From: an uncultured Erysipelotrichaceae bacterium
Lineage (GTDB): Bacteria; Bacillota_I; Bacilli_A; Erysipelotrichales; Erysipelotrichaceae
Length of the DNA stretch: 64,000 nucleotides
Assembly (NCBI GenBank): GCA_944325685.1
Contig: CALVBC010000026.1
Coordinates: 1-64,000, forward strand
Direction: 5' to 3'
Under the pieces are notes generated by a model. It made no database searches. It was not told the DNA's origin and saw nothing but the letters and a program-made list of their open reading frames with translations. Positions 45,870 to 56,094 of the stretch are shown piece after piece (the stretch's first letter is position 1; each line of letters starts with the position of its first letter). The position numbers and the translations under genes were made by a program.

Positions 45870-46986
45870 GGTCATCTCCTTGGATATACTTCTTAAATCT
45901 GAGCATGTCTTCTTCGCTCATGACAGGATTGTGTGAATCATCATATACTGGGATGATATCTTCTTTTGTGCTTGTCTTGTTGACTGTCTTAAAGTCGCTT
46001 AAAGCCTTTTTAGCCTTTTCCGCTGTATCGATATCTTTATAATGCCATTCATTAGCGATCGAATAGATCATACTGCGATTGAGATTAGAACCAAAGCGAT
46101 CATAGACATATTCTAGTAATACATTGATGACACTATTATTAAGGGCATAGTTTTCATCTGATGCCAGATTTCTTATCATCCGTCTATCATCGGTGGTCAG
46201 ATTCTTGACTTTGCGTAAATTTTTAAGGAAGGTCATCGGTGAGATAGCGTAGCCATCACCTTCATATGCGCTATCCCCTTCACCTTTGATGCAATAGCGT
46301 TCTAAAGTCGCATAGTCGATGTGTAGGTCTTTACCTGTTATGATCGAACGATTGAGATACTTGCGCATGTCATCGACACTGATATTGTATAATTCACCAT
46401 ATTTTGCGATCTTATCAAGATCATCAAAATTCCTTAGCTCTTTAGGTAATAAGACGGTGCTCGTCGTATCTAAAAGCTCTTGGATCGGGAAGACATAACG
46501 TTCTTTGACATCCTTGATCGCATCACCTTCATCATCGTGATCATCTTTCTTAAGGCGCTTTTCGCTGATCTCGCGATAACCTTCTAAATTCGGTCTATCT
46601 TCGATCATGACACCTTTTAAAAAACTGATCCGCTCTTTATTTTTAAAGGAAGCTGATGAAACTAATGTTTCATCTTCAAAAAAATCCTTGACCTTTTTTA
46701 CATCCAACAATTCGATCAAGTATTCACCAGTTCGATAATAAGTCCTGATAAGACCGTTTCGCTCAAGGTCATGCATCATATCTTCTAACCGCTCGACATT
46801 TAAACCAATGGTCTTTAAAAAGGCATCACATTTATAGTAGTGATCGTGTTTTAAACATAGTAAAGATAGATATAAGTCGATCACGGCATGACTTAAAAAC
46901 TCCTTGTACAAAAGTAGCAAAGACCTCAATCTATCCTTAGTGATCTCCTTTGTCCCGATGATCTTGATAATATCGTTATTTAACAT
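45862..46986 (-). CDS. dnaB: Replication initiation/membrane attachment protein DnaB
   Basis: 374 residues. An N-terminal winged-helix-like region (1-100) leads to a charged linker and DnaD/DnaB-II-type helical repeats (about 180-330) ending YSIANEWHYKDI, which resembles the YxxxIxxxW motif of this family. It acts with DnaD and DnaI to load the helicase. It overlaps coaE by 11 bases. In B. subtilis nrdR sits between coaE and dnaB; here it is absent. Confidence 0.85.
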   Translation of the reverse strand: MLNNDIIKIIGTKEITKDRLRSLLLLYKEFLSHAVIDLYLSLLCLKHDHYYKCDAFLKTIGLNVERLEDMMHDLERNGLIRTYYRTGEYLIELLDVKKVKDFFEDETLVSSASFKNKERISFLKGVMIEDRPNLEGYREISEKRLKKDDHDDEGDAIKDVKERYVFPIQELLDTTSTVLLPKELRNFDDLDKIAKYGELYNISVDDMRKYLNRSIITGKDLHIDYATLERYCIKGEGDSAYEGDGYAISPMTFLKNLRKVKNLTTDDRRMIRNLASDENYALNNSVINVLLEYVYDRFGSNLNRSMIYSIANEWHYKDIDTAEKAKKALSDFKTVNKTSTKEDIIPVYDDSHNPVMSEEDMLRFKKYIQGDDHE

Positions 46987-47572
46987 CTGTAATCCTTTTT
47001 ATCCACTTATCGACTTCTTCTTTAAGCTCGATAAGATCACCATTATTATATATTACATCATCAGCTAAAGCTATTTTTGTCTTGATATCCATCTGTTTAG
47101 CGATACGTGCTTTAGCTTCATCAAATGTATAACCCTTATTTAAAAGACGATCGATCATCTTATCCTCGCTTGCACATACTAGTAAGGTCCTATCGAATAG
47201 ATCTTGCCACCCCACTTCAAATAAGATCGGGACTTCGGCGATAAAGAAGGTCATTTCATTCATCTTTTCTAACATCACCTCTTTGATGAGTGGGTGCATG
47301 ATATCATTCAACATCTTGATCTTTTCTTCGTCATTAAAAACGATCGAAGCTAGCTTCTTACGATCGATAACACCATCATTTAATACCGTCGGAAATAAGC
47401 TTTTGACTTTATCGTAGCCCTTAGCTTTTGGTAGTAATAGGTCATGTGCACATTTATCAGCATCAAAGACATAAAAGCCAGCTTGGCGCAAGATATCTGA
47501 GACAGTCGATTTACCACTAGCGATCGATCCGGTGATCGCGATCTTTAACGCAGTACTTGGCATTTTGGACAA
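46976..47572 (-). CDS. coaE: Dephospho-CoA kinase
   Basis: 198 residues from TTG 47572. Walker A GSIASGKST near residue 16, FDADKCAHDLL, and EVPILFEVGW match CoaE. It phosphorylates dephospho-CoA, the last step of CoA synthesis. Start choice: SD AAGGAAGGGGG lies eight bases before TTG 47572, but 17-18 bases before ATG 47563, so I prefer the TTG despite its rarity. The start lies inside the last codons of mutM. Confidence 0.9.
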   Translation of the reverse strand: MSKMPSTALKIAITGSIASGKSTVSDILRQAGFYVFDADKCAHDLLLPKAKGYDKVKSLFPTVLNDGVIDRKKLASIVFNDEEKIKMLNDIMHPLIKEVMLEKMNEMTFFIAEVPILFEVGWQDLFDRTLLVCASEDKMIDRLLNKGYTFDEAKARIAKQMDIKTKIALADDVIYNNGDLIELKEEVDKWIKRITDVK

Positions 47573-48357
47573 TAGTATGTCCCCCTTCCTTGAACTTTGA
47601 TCTTCTTGATCTCACTACCACAGATCGGACATACCTTTTGTGTATGGACGCCTAACTCATTTTGGAAACGACCGGTTACACCAAGCGATGATGTATAAGA
47701 TCTGATCGTCGTACCGCCTTCATCGATCGCTTTTTGTAGGATCTCTCTTGTATACTTGATCAAATTATCTATGTCATCATCGTTCAATGATGAAGCCTTG
47801 GTATTTGGATGGATACCCATCCTAAACAAGATCTCATCAGCATAGATATTACCGATCCCAGCAACAAAAGCCTGCTCTAATAAGACCCCTTTGATCGGTG
47901 TCCTTTTATTTTTGAGATAAGCTTTACAATACGCATGATCAAAATCATCACTAAAAGGCTCAGGTCCTAGCCCTCTGAAGACCTTATAACCATCTCTTAA
48001 GACAAGGCCCATCCGACCGAATTTGCGCGTATCATGATAGCGTAATTCCCTTGCATCAGAAAGCGTAAAGATCACATGGGTATGCTTATCATATGGTTCA
48101 TGACTTTGTTGGACATAGTATTTTCCTTCCATCCGTAAGTGCGAATAAAAGGCGACATCATCATCCATCTCAAAGATCAGATATTTACCCCGCCTTTTGA
48201 TATCAGTGATCGTCTTACCGATGACAGCACTTTTAAACGCATCGATATCACCATCGACGATATTAGGATACAAGACCTTTATATCAGTGATCTTTTGACC
48301 TTGGATCATATTTAATAGGGTCCTACGGACCGTTTCAACTTCTGGTAATTCTGGCAT
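47545..48357 (-). CDS. mutM: Formamidopyrimidine-DNA glycosylase
   Basis: 270 residues. PELPEVETVRRTL after the initiator Met gives the catalytic Pro/Glu. The H2TH region is followed by a C-terminal zinc finger with CPICG and CPKCQ. It excises 8-oxoguanine and other oxidised purines. Its ATG shares a base with the polA stop (TAATG), the conserved polA-mutM-coaE order. Confidence 0.96.
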   Translation of the reverse strand: MPELPEVETVRRTLLNMIQGQKITDIKVLYPNIVDGDIDAFKSAVIGKTITDIKRRGKYLIFEMDDDVAFYSHLRMEGKYYVQQSHEPYDKHTHVIFTLSDARELRYHDTRKFGRMGLVLRDGYKVFRGLGPEPFSDDFDHAYCKAYLKNKRTPIKGVLLEQAFVAGIGNIYADEILFRMGIHPNTKASSLNDDDIDNLIKYTREILQKAIDEGGTTIRSYTSSLGVTGRFQNELGVHTQKVCPICGSEIKKIKVQGRGTYYCPKCQVLR

Positions 48358-50927
48358 TACTTCGCCTCATACCACGAATAGCCATAGCTCATCGAAACAT
48401 CGAGTTTGACATGGAGGTCCATCGCACTAACCATCCCATCATGGACAAGCTCTTGCATGACTTCCAATTCATCTTCAGGCACATCAAAGATCAGTTCATC
48501 GTGGATCTGTAAGACCATCTTTGACTTTAGTCCCTTTTCTTTGACCATCCTAGCGATATTAACCATCGCCACCTTGATGAGATCAGCAGCTGAACCCTGG
48601 ACTTTTGAATTCATCGCTGCCCGTTTGGCAAATTCGTGTAAGCGGTGATCTTTCGATCTGATCTCTGGGATATAGCGGCGTCTGCCTAAGATCGTCGTGA
48701 CATAGCCGTTTTCTTCGCATTCTTTTATGGCTTCATCTAAGAAAGCCTTGATATTGGGATAGGTCATAAAGTAATCACTGATAAAATCCTTAGCTTCCAT
48801 GACGGATACACCAGCTTGTTTGGCTAAGCCAAAATCACTGATACCGTAGATGACACCGAAGTTGATGGCTTTAGCTTTGCGACGGTGCATACTATCGACT
48901 TCATCGTGTTCTAGATGGAAGATATCCATCGCAGTCTTAGTGTGGATATCGATATCATTGTTGAAGGCATGTTTCATCTTTTCTTCATCAGCTAATGAAC
49001 TAAGGACCCTTAATTCGATCTGTGAGTAATCACTAGATAAAAGATAGTGACCATTAACACCTTTGAAGGCTTTGCGTATCATCTTACCATCTTCATCACG
49101 GACGGTGATATTTTGAAGATTTGGCTCTGATGATGATAGACGACCAGTCTGCGTCATGGTCTGTGAGAAGATCGTATGGATCTTCTTCTCTTCATCGATA
49201 TACTTACTTAGACCTTCGATATAAGTTGTATAGAGTTTATTGTCTTTACGATACTCCATGATCTGTCTGATGACTGGATGATATAGCTCAAGTTTTTCTA
49301 ACTCTTCGACATTAGTTGAACGCTTCTTATTAGCTGGTAAACCAAGCTCATCAAATAGGACAGTTGCAAGTTGCGCAGGAGAATTGACATTGAACTCATG
49401 ACCGACAGTATCAAAGATAGCTTGTTTTTTAGTGTCGATGCGGACCTTTAATTCGCTGCCGATCTCATCTAATACCTTTTGATCACAGATGATCCCTTCA
49501 TTTTCCATCGCAAATAAGACATCGACTAGTGGTAATTCCACTTCGGTATAAAGCTTATATAGGTCATCCTTCTTTAAGCCAGTTGTGATATCTTGATACT
49601 TTTCCGCTAAAAAGCCAGCGATCGTGCTCGCTCTTTTAGTTTGCGCGATCGAATCGATCGCTTTTGGTTTTTTCGGTGTACCATAGATATCAGTGAGCGT
49701 TTCAATGATGATGCCATTTGAAGCTAAGATACTTTCAAGCGAATCATTGAGATTGTTCAAAAGGAAAGCCATGAGATAGATATCATCATTATTGTCGCCA
49801 AGTACTAGTCCATTATCCTTAAAGATGTGTTTGATGAATTTAAGATCGAAGAAGATCTTGTGTTTATCACTAGCTAAATACTTGATAGCTTTTTCATCAT
49901 TAAGTAGATCTTCATATGGGATATATTCGATCTTATCACCTTTGGCAAATGTCATCCCATAGATCCTGGCGTTATAATATTTAAAACCATCAGTATCGAT
50001 AAATATCAAAGTATCATCATCTAATAATCCATCACTGATCTTATCGGTCCTGATCGCCTTTACTTCACTGCTCCCTTTGACATCGAGCTTTTTGATCATA
50101 GAGCGCATCTCATACTTCTTATAGAATTCATTGACACCAAAGTCATCAAGTGCTAGCTTTAGATCTTCAAGTTTCACATCGATATCGATATCGGTCTTTA
50201 TGACGGCTAACTCCCTCGATAAAAAGGCAGCATCTTTATCAGCGACTAATTTCTTCCTGAGTTTTGGATCAACATCATCGATATGGTCATAGATATCCTT
50301 GACACTATCATAGCTTCTCAAAAGCTTTATTGCCCCGACTTTTCCGATGCCATCGACACCTTTGATATTATCGCTCTTATCGCCCATCAGGCCCTTAAGA
50401 TCTGGGATCTGTTCTGGTCTTACTGGCCAGATATCTTTGAGATTTTCATCATCGATGATATCGATATCGCTAAGGCCTTGACGCATGAAATACACATGGG
50501 TCGATCGATCAAGCAACTGTAAGATATCCTTATCACTGGTCAAGATACAGACATCAACAGAAGGATATTTTTTAGCGATCGAACCGATGATATCATCTCC
50601 TTCGACATCATCATATTCTAGATATGGTACATGATAGGCACTTAAAAACTCCCGCACTAATTTAAATTGGGGCACAAGCTCAACAGGCGCCGGTTTTCGA
50701 TTAGCCTTATATTCAGGGTCTAATTCATGGCGAAAATTGTGTTTGCCCTTATCAAAAGCGACAACACAGTATTCTGGATGGATGAGTGACAAGGCTTTAT
50801 TGAACATATTGGCAAACGCAAAGACGGCGTTTGTATAAACGCCATCGCTTGTCTTCATCATGTTGTGACTAGTTGCATAGTAAGCTCTGAATAATACCGA
50901 GTTACCATCGATCAATAACATTTTCAT
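48357..50927 (-). CDS. polA: DNA polymerase I
   Basis: 856 residues. The 5' nuclease domain (1-290) has DGNSVLFRAYYA and GLMGDKSDNIKGVDGIG. The middle 3'-5' exonuclease domain has lost its acidic motifs (no FDTETD; DTDG is seen), as in many Bacilli Pol I. The polymerase domain has DYSQIELR (A), RRKAKAINFGVIYG (B) and QIHDELIFDV (C). It processes Okazaki fragments and repairs gaps. SD AGAGGA lies seven bases before ATG 50927. Confidence 0.97.
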   Translation of the reverse strand: MKMLLIDGNSVLFRAYYATSHNMMKTSDGVYTNAVFAFANMFNKALSLIHPEYCVVAFDKGKHNFRHELDPEYKANRKPAPVELVPQFKLVREFLSAYHVPYLEYDDVEGDDIIGSIAKKYPSVDVCILTSDKDILQLLDRSTHVYFMRQGLSDIDIIDDENLKDIWPVRPEQIPDLKGLMGDKSDNIKGVDGIGKVGAIKLLRSYDSVKDIYDHIDDVDPKLRKKLVADKDAAFLSRELAVIKTDIDIDVKLEDLKLALDDFGVNEFYKKYEMRSMIKKLDVKGSSEVKAIRTDKISDGLLDDDTLIFIDTDGFKYYNARIYGMTFAKGDKIEYIPYEDLLNDEKAIKYLASDKHKIFFDLKFIKHIFKDNGLVLGDNNDDIYLMAFLLNNLNDSLESILASNGIIIETLTDIYGTPKKPKAIDSIAQTKRASTIAGFLAEKYQDITTGLKKDDLYKLYTEVELPLVDVLFAMENEGIICDQKVLDEIGSELKVRIDTKKQAIFDTVGHEFNVNSPAQLATVLFDELGLPANKKRSTNVEELEKLELYHPVIRQIMEYRKDNKLYTTYIEGLSKYIDEEKKIHTIFSQTMTQTGRLSSSEPNLQNITVRDEDGKMIRKAFKGVNGHYLLSSDYSQIELRVLSSLADEEKMKHAFNNDIDIHTKTAMDIFHLEHDEVDSMHRRKAKAINFGVIYGISDFGLAKQAGVSVMEAKDFISDYFMTYPNIKAFLDEAIKECEENGYVTTILGRRRYIPEIRSKDHRLHEFAKRAAMNSKVQGSAADLIKVAMVNIARMVKEKGLKSKMVLQIHDELIFDVPEDELEVMQELVHDGMVSAMDLHVKLDVSMSYGYSWYEAK

Positions 50928-50930
50928 ATA

Positions 50931-51956
50931 CTATTCCTCTATAAGTTCAGCGACACTGCCGTTTGTCTGTTGGGTCATAAGGACATCAGTCGTCAAATTC
51001 TCTAAGACATTGAGATTCTCATACATGATCGAAAGATAATCCTTATTAGCTGCGATCTGTGAAGGAGTCAAACTGCTGAGATTGCTGATGTTGACACGAG
51101 TAAGACCAAGCTCGGTCTCTAGTTCATTGAACAAGGCGATCATCTCATCGGTCATATTTGGTTCATAAGCGATATATTGGACATTATCGGCGACGATACG
51201 CTCTTTGATGAGCTGTAATTGTTGATCAGTTGGTAAAGTCCCGTATTTTGACATACAGACTGGATATATCTGGAAGCCATAAGCCTTTTGCCAGTTACCG
51301 AGATTTGGTGTCATCGTTACGAATTTGATCGTCTGGTTATTGTCTTTGAGCCTTTGGGCTAATTCTTGATAAGAAGCATCTAAACGGATGAGGTCCTCTT
51401 TTAAAGCCTCGTAATTGGCACTGAAGACATCAGCCCTTTCAACATAATTGGTGGCAAAGATGTTATAGATGCGCTCCGCCATCGATAGCATACCGATCGG
51501 ATCGGTCCAAAGCGCTAGGTCATTTTCATTGGTGTCGATCGCGTTGAAACAATCACCACTGTAATAAGGTGATTCGATATAGCTCTCATTACCATCGACA
51601 TAGACCAGAGTATACCGTTGGAATTTATAGATCGCATTGAGCTCACTTAGATCGACGACTTGGACACCACTGCTTTCGATCTCATTGCTATATAACTCAA
51701 GATAAGGTTCAAGCGAACCGATGTGAAAGAAATATAACGAGTGATCTAATAGCTCTTGATAGTTCGCTACGACATTGGCGGTCTGGACCAATTCATTTTC
51801 TTGGATCGAATAGCTCTCTAAAGAATCACCGACGATCCGATCGATCAGATAACCGACCGGATAGACGGAATAAGTTATATATGTCCGATCACTTGAACAG
51901 CCACTGACCGGTAGGATAAGCAATAACGCTAAACACAAAGACAATATTTTCTTCAT
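50931..51956 (-). CDS. ZnuA-like (SBP_bac_9) lipoprotein lacking metal ligands
   Basis: 341 residues. The signal peptide ends in LPVSGC (Cys 20 lipidated). The fold markers of the metal-binding cluster A-I family are visible: TYSVYPVGYLIDRIVGD, LWTDPIGMLSMAERI (family HxWLDP), and VQYIAYEPNMTDE. However the His ligands are gone: HxW is LW, the H-D-AF segment is TMTPNLGNW, and only His 72 and His 78 remain in the whole chain. No permease or ATPase is adjacent. It may bind another ligand or act structurally. TATAAT ends six bases before ATG 51956. Confidence 0.65.
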   Translation of the reverse strand: MKKILSLCLALLLILPVSGCSSDRTYITYSVYPVGYLIDRIVGDSLESYSIQENELVQTANVVANYQELLDHSLYFFHIGSLEPYLELYSNEIESSGVQVVDLSELNAIYKFQRYTLVYVDGNESYIESPYYSGDCFNAIDTNENDLALWTDPIGMLSMAERIYNIFATNYVERADVFSANYEALKEDLIRLDASYQELAQRLKDNNQTIKFVTMTPNLGNWQKAYGFQIYPVCMSKYGTLPTDQQLQLIKERIVADNVQYIAYEPNMTDEMIALFNELETELGLTRVNISNLSSLTPSQIAANKDYLSIMYENLNVLENLTTDVLMTQQTNGSVAELIEE

Positions 51957-51962
51957 GTGGAT

Positions 51963-51968
51963 ATTATA
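51963..51968 (-). promoter_or_regulatory. -10 element before the ZnuA-like lipoprotein gene
   Basis: TATAAT on the minus strand, six bases (ATCCAC), then ATG 51956. An AGGAG lies just upstream of the hexamer, 12 bases from the ATG. A leadered read-through mRNA from trmB could use it weakly, while transcripts from this -10 would be leaderless. Confidence 0.45.
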
Positions 51969-51974
51969 CTCCTG

Positions 51975-52586
51975 TTAGGCTTTTTTAAAAACCGCATAAT
52001 AGATCGGTTGACCATTATCGGTAAATTTCTTTTCATAAGCAGTCATGACATCATCGTTTTCGACACGATGACGATCAGTAGAAAAATCACACATCTTATA
52101 GCCATGATCTAAAAAACTCATGATCGAAAAATCAAAGAAAGCACTGTTATCGGTCTTAAAGTATATCATCCCATCATCTTTTAAGACTTGATCATAGATA
52201 TCCAAAAAGCTCTTATAGGTCATCCGCCTTTTGGCGTGTCCTTTTTTAGGCCATGGGTCACTAAACTGGAGATAGATACGATCGACGATCTTTGAAAAGT
52301 ACTTTAAAAGCTTTTTGACATCATCGTGGATGACATAGACATTTTTTAGACCCATTTCTTCAAACTTCATGATCGCTCTTGCGACACAGACCTCCTCCTT
52401 TTCATAGCCGATATAGAGGATGTCTTTATTCCTTTGGGCACTGTGCAAGATAAAATCACCCATCCCCATACCAAGTTCAAGGTAGATGGCTTTATAGGCT
52501 TTTGTATCTGGTAGTACATCTTTGATCAGATAGTGTTTTTCATTAGCGAGATATGGCGCTACCCATTTTTTCTTTCTTATACGCAT
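51975..52586 (-). CDS. trmB: tRNA (guanine-46 N7) methyltransferase
   Basis: 203 residues. The N-terminal RIRKKKWVAPYLANE is characteristic of TrmB. YLELGMGMGDFILHSA is the SAM motif, and IYLQFSDPWPKKGHAKRR with the catalytic SDPWPKxxH is intact. It makes m7G46 in the tRNA variable loop. It follows the pnp terminator by 12 bases without an SD; TATTAA six bases from the ATG is a possible leaderless -10, weaker than the others. Confidence 0.94.
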   Translation of the reverse strand: MRIRKKKWVAPYLANEKHYLIKDVLPDTKAYKAIYLELGMGMGDFILHSAQRNKDILYIGYEKEEVCVARAIMKFEEMGLKNVYVIHDDVKKLLKYFSKIVDRIYLQFSDPWPKKGHAKRRMTYKSFLDIYDQVLKDDGMIYFKTDNSAFFDFSIMSFLDHGYKMCDFSTDRHRVENDDVMTAYEKKFTDNGQPIYYAVFKKA

Positions 52587-52595
52587 AGCTTGTTA

Positions 52596-52622
52596 ATAAA
52601 AGGATGATCACTCATCCTTTTT
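52596..52622 (-). terminator. Rho-independent terminator of pnp
   Basis: Minus strand AAAAGGATGA-GTGA-TCATCCTTTT. The pnp stop TGA (52610-52608) forms the loop, so its last codons make the ascending stem. Confidence 0.75.
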
Positions 52623-54782
52623 CTTACCGAAGAAACGAACTTCACCAGTTGGTCTTGATTCGTGTTTTTCTTCTTTCTTTGGTTTCTCTAAGAGATCTTT
52701 CGCACTGACATTGATCCGACCTTTGTCATCGATCTCGATGACTTTGACCTTGATCATATCCCCGATCTTGAGGACATCTTCTGGTTTGTCGATGCGCTTG
52801 TTAGCGATCTTTGAAACATGTAAGAGCGCTTCTTTATTGCGGTATAGTTCAACAAAGGCGCCAAATTTTTCTAAGCGGATGACTTTACTATCATAGATCT
52901 CACCGACTTGGACTTCTCTGATGATATCGTAGATGATACCTTTAGCCTTATCGATCATCTCACGATCTTGATGGTAGATGACACACTTACCATCATCGTC
53001 GATATCGATCTTGACACCACCGCATTCTTCGATGATCTGGTTGATGATCTTACCACCTGTACCGATGACCTCTCTGATCTTATCGACAGGGATATCGATC
53101 GTATCCATCTTCGGTGCATATTTAGAGACATCTTTACGTGGTTCACTGATCACTTGTAGCATATTGTCGAGGATGAATAGACGACCTTGTTTTGCTTGAG
53201 CGAGAGCTTCTTTAAAGATCTCTTTAGTGATACCTTTGATCTTGATATCCATCTGTAAAGCAGTGATACCATCTTTAGTACCAGCTACTTTGAAATCCAT
53301 GTCACCATAGTGATCTTCCATACCTTGAATATCACTTAAGATCGTATAGTGATCACCATAAGTTATAAGACCCATCGCGATACCAGCGACTGGAGCTTTG
53401 ATCGGGACACCAGCTGCCATCAAAGACATCGTGCCAGCACAGATCGAAGCCTGTGACGATGAACCATTTGATTCTAATACTTCAGCGACCGTCCTGATCG
53501 CATATGGGAATTCTTCTTCACTTGGTAATACTTGTAATAGTGCTCTTTCACCTAGTGCACCATGACCGATCTCCCTGCGTCCTGGATTTCCCATCCTACC
53601 GACTTCACCAACTGAGTAAGGTGGGAAGTTATAATGATGCATGAAACGCTTCTCTTCGACATCAGTGATATCATCGATGATCTGATTGTCACCAAGTGGA
53701 CCTAAGGTCGTTACAGATAATACTTGCGTCTCACCACGGGTGAACATAGCACTACCATGTGCTCTTGGTAAGAGATCGACTTGTGAATCTAATGGTCTGA
53801 TCTCATCAAGAGCTCTTCCATCAGGTCTGATCTTTTCCACGCTGATCAGTCTTCTGACTTCACCAGCAACGATCTCTGTACAGTATTCTGTAGCTTGTTT
53901 AGCTGCTTTTTCTTTATCGATCGATAGTTCTACTTCCGTCTCACTGAAATGTAAAGCCATCTCATCGGTGATCTCATCGATCTTACCATATCGTTCTAGC
54001 TTTTGTTTGATGGAGACAGCTTCTTCTAGACGTGCTTTACCATTTGCATCCACATATGCTTTTACTTCAGGAGCGATCTCATATAAGGTGACTTCCATCT
54101 TTTCCTTGCCACACTTAGCGATGATCTCTTCTTGATATGCACATAATTTCTTGATGTATTCATGACCGAACATCAGTCCATCAAGCATCACTTCTTCACT
54201 GACTTCCTTGGCACCAGCTTCGACCATATTGATCGCCTCTTTAGTACCAGCGATCGTCAAATGGATCAAAGAACGCTCTTCTTCTTCCTTTGTTGGGTTG
54301 ATGATGTATTTGCCATCGACATAGCCAACGACAACACCAGCTACTGGGCCATCAAATGGGATATTAGAGATACATAGCGCTAATGATGAACCAAACAGTG
54401 CTGCCATCTCTTGTGAGCGATCTTGGTCAACGGATAAAACGGTATTGACGACTTGGACTTCATTACGGAAGCCTTCAGCGAATAGTGGTCTGATCGGACG
54501 GTCGATCAAACGCGCCGTCAAGGTCGCATGTTCACTAGGTCTACCTTCTCGTCTTAAGAAACCACCAGGGATCTTACCGACGGAGTATAACTTTTCTTCA
54601 AAACTTACCGTCAAAGGGAAAAAATCCGTATCTTTAGCGACAGAAGATGCGGTAGCAGTCGATAAGATGACGGTGTCATCATATCTGACAAGTACTGATC
54701 CTCCTGCTTGTTTGGCGATCTCGCCTGTTTCAATAGTAAGATTTCTTCCTTCTAGATCAAAATGAAATACTTCTTTTGCCAT
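52608..54782 (-). CDS. pnp: Polynucleotide phosphorylase
   Basis: 724 residues. Two RNase PH-like cores flank an alpha-helical segment, with [21 protein letters not shown]-type sequence in the first and [18 protein letters not shown] in the second. A KH domain ([12 protein letters not shown]) and an S1 domain ([17 protein letters not shown]) follow. It degrades RNA 3'-5' by phosphorolysis and works with RNase Y and the J-type enzymes. SD is weak (GAGGAAAG, about 11 bases off). rpsO, its common neighbour, is absent. Confidence 0.96.
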   Translation of the reverse strand: MAKEVFHFDLEGRNLTIETGEIAKQAGGSVLVRYDDTVILSTATASSVAKDTDFFPLTVSFEEKLYSVGKIPGGFLRREGRPSEHATLTARLIDRPIRPLFAEGFRNEVQVVNTVLSVDQDRSQEMAALFGSSLALCISNIPFDGPVAGVVVGYVDGKYIINPTKEEEERSLIHLTIAGTKEAINMVEAGAKEVSEEVMLDGLMFGHEYIKKLCAYQEEIIAKCGKEKMEVTLYEIAPEVKAYVDANGKARLEEAVSIKQKLERYGKIDEITDEMALHFSETEVELSIDKEKAAKQATEYCTEIVAGEVRRLISVEKIRPDGRALDEIRPLDSQVDLLPRAHGSAMFTRGETQVLSVTTLGPLGDNQIIDDITDVEEKRFMHHYNFPPYSVGEVGRMGNPGRREIGHGALGERALLQVLPSEEEFPYAIRTVAEVLESNGSSSQASICAGTMSLMAAGVPIKAPVAGIAMGLITYGDHYTILSDIQGMEDHYGDMDFKVAGTKDGITALQMDIKIKGITKEIFKEALAQAKQGRLFILDNMLQVISEPRKDVSKYAPKMDTIDIPVDKIREVIGTGGKIINQIIEECGGVKIDIDDDGKCVIYHQDREMIDKAKGIIYDIIREVQVGEIYDSKVIRLEKFGAFVELYRNKEALLHVSKIANKRIDKPEDVLKIGDMIKVKVIEIDDKGRINVSAKDLLEKPKKEEKHESRPTGEVRFFGKKKDE

Positions 54783-54850
54783 TTCTTACTTTCTTTCCTC
54801 TTCTTTTCTCTTAAACGTCAATATTCTAGCATAATATCCCCTTTAATTAA

Positions 54851-54874
54851 ATAAAAAAGGAGATCGCTCTCCTT
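54851..54874 (-). terminator. Rho-independent terminator of yebC
   Basis: Minus strand AAGGAGA-GCGA-TCTCCTT followed by TTTTATT. The yebC stop TAA (54875-54873) overlaps the first stem bases. Confidence 0.8.
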
Positions 54875-55595
54875 AATCTTCGATAACGTTGTGGAAGACT
54901 TCTTGGACATCATCGACTTCATCCAAAAGCCTTAATAGACGTTCCCACATCTCCTTATCTTCAGCATTTTCTAATTTGACATACTCATGAGGGATCATCT
55001 TTATCGCACAAACTGAGAATTCAACTCCTGGGATCAATGCTTCGATCGCTTCTTGTGCTTTATGTAGATCACTTGGATCGGCATAGACGGTCATGATGCC
55101 ATCTTCGACTTCTAAGTCATTCACATTGACATCATTTTCGATGAGCGTCTCTAGCATCTTTTCTTCATCATCGTAGTTGAATGATAGAACAGCTAAGTTG
55201 TCATAATTGAAAGATACTGAACCCTTGACACCTAACTTGCAATGCGACTTGTTGAAACAAGAATTCATCGCCGCTACAGTACGGTTAGAATTGTCCGTCA
55301 AACAATCGATGATGATCGTTGCACCACTTGGACCGATGCCTTCATAGCGCAAAGAATCGTAGTTCTCGTTTGAGCCACCTTTTGCCTTTTCAATGGCTCT
55401 TTTTATGACATCAGAAGGTACTTGGTTAGCCTTCGCTTCAGCGATCTTTCTTTTGAGGGATAAGTTCATCTCTGGATCAGGGACACCACTTTTGGCAGCG
55501 ATGTATAATTCCTTGCCATATCTTGAATACAGTTTTGATTTCATTGCGGCTGTCTTAGCCATTGAGGCAGCACGCACTTCATGTGCTCTTCCCAT
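54873..55595 (-). CDS. yebC: YebC/PmpR-family protein
   Basis: 240 residues. The start MGRAHEVRAASMAKTAAMKS and LKRKIAEAKANQVPSDVIKR are the YebC signature, followed by GPSGATIIIDCLTDNSNRT. Members were annotated as transcription regulators. More recent work assigns some of them a role in relieving ribosome stalling at proline-rich sequences, so I leave the role open. SD AAAGGAG precedes ATG 55595. It ends in a strong terminator. Confidence 0.92.
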   Translation of the reverse strand: MGRAHEVRAASMAKTAAMKSKLYSRYGKELYIAAKSGVPDPEMNLSLKRKIAEAKANQVPSDVIKRAIEKAKGGSNENYDSLRYEGIGPSGATIIIDCLTDNSNRTVAAMNSCFNKSHCKLGVKGSVSFNYDNLAVLSFNYDDEEKMLETLIENDVNVNDLEVEDGIMTVYADPSDLHKAQEAIEALIPGVEFSVCAIKMIPHEYVKLENAEDKEMWERLLRLLDEVDDVQEVFHNVIED

Positions 55596-55632
55596 TTAAT
55601 CTCACTCCTTTATTTAACTTGTACATTATACA

Positions 55633-56094
55633 CTATAATGTGGAAATGTAATCATCTAATTTTTGGATGAAATCGCTTTGATGATCTATATACTCCTTAG
55701 GTATAAAATGGATTGCTTTTTCGATCAGTTCATTGATATCATCGTCTTCATTTAAAGCGAGGATATATCCTTCATCTTTGAATTTAGTGACGATCTCTAG
55801 TTGATGGTCATTGGTATGTTCGTGGTATTTTTTAAGCCTTGCACATGCGATGACCTTCTTATGTTTTTTAAGTGCGCTTAAGATCGATCCCACCCCACCA
55901 TGGGTGATGACGATATCCGCTTCTTCAATGTGCTTGATAAAGGCATCTTGATCCATGTAGTCAAGATGGTCGATGCCATCACAGCGCGTATAACCATTTT
56001 GGATAAAGATGTCATGACCTTTGATCTTCTTAGCTTCAGCGATCAGACGATCAAAGGCTTTGTCTTGCGTTCCTAATGTCACAAAGATCTTCAA
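55633..56094 (-). CDS. Alg13-like glycosyltransferase subunit (PssE/CpsG-type)
   Basis: 153 residues, a single GT28 C-terminal nucleotide-binding domain: KIFVTLGTQDKAFDRLI at the N-terminus and EEADIVITHGGVGSILSALK at about 75-95, the UDP-GlcNAc-binding GG motif. Such half-enzymes need an Alg14-like membrane partner, which is the gene directly upstream. Start is TTG 56094: SD GGGAGG is six bases upstream, and the start overlaps the partner's TGA stop by two bases. The acceptor (lipid-linked sugar or glycolipid) is unknown. Confidence 0.8.
   Translation of the reverse strand: MKIFVTLGTQDKAFDRLIAEAKKIKGHDIFIQNGYTRCDGIDHLDYMDQDAFIKHIEEADIVITHGGVGSILSALKKHKKVIACARLKKYHEHTNDHQLEIVTKFKDEGYILALNEDDDINELIEKAIHFIPKEYIDHQSDFIQKLDDYISTL

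Noticed and set aside
48357-50927. Loss of proofreading motifs in polA as a novelty
   Set aside because: A degenerate 3'-5' exonuclease domain is common in Pol I of Bacilli.
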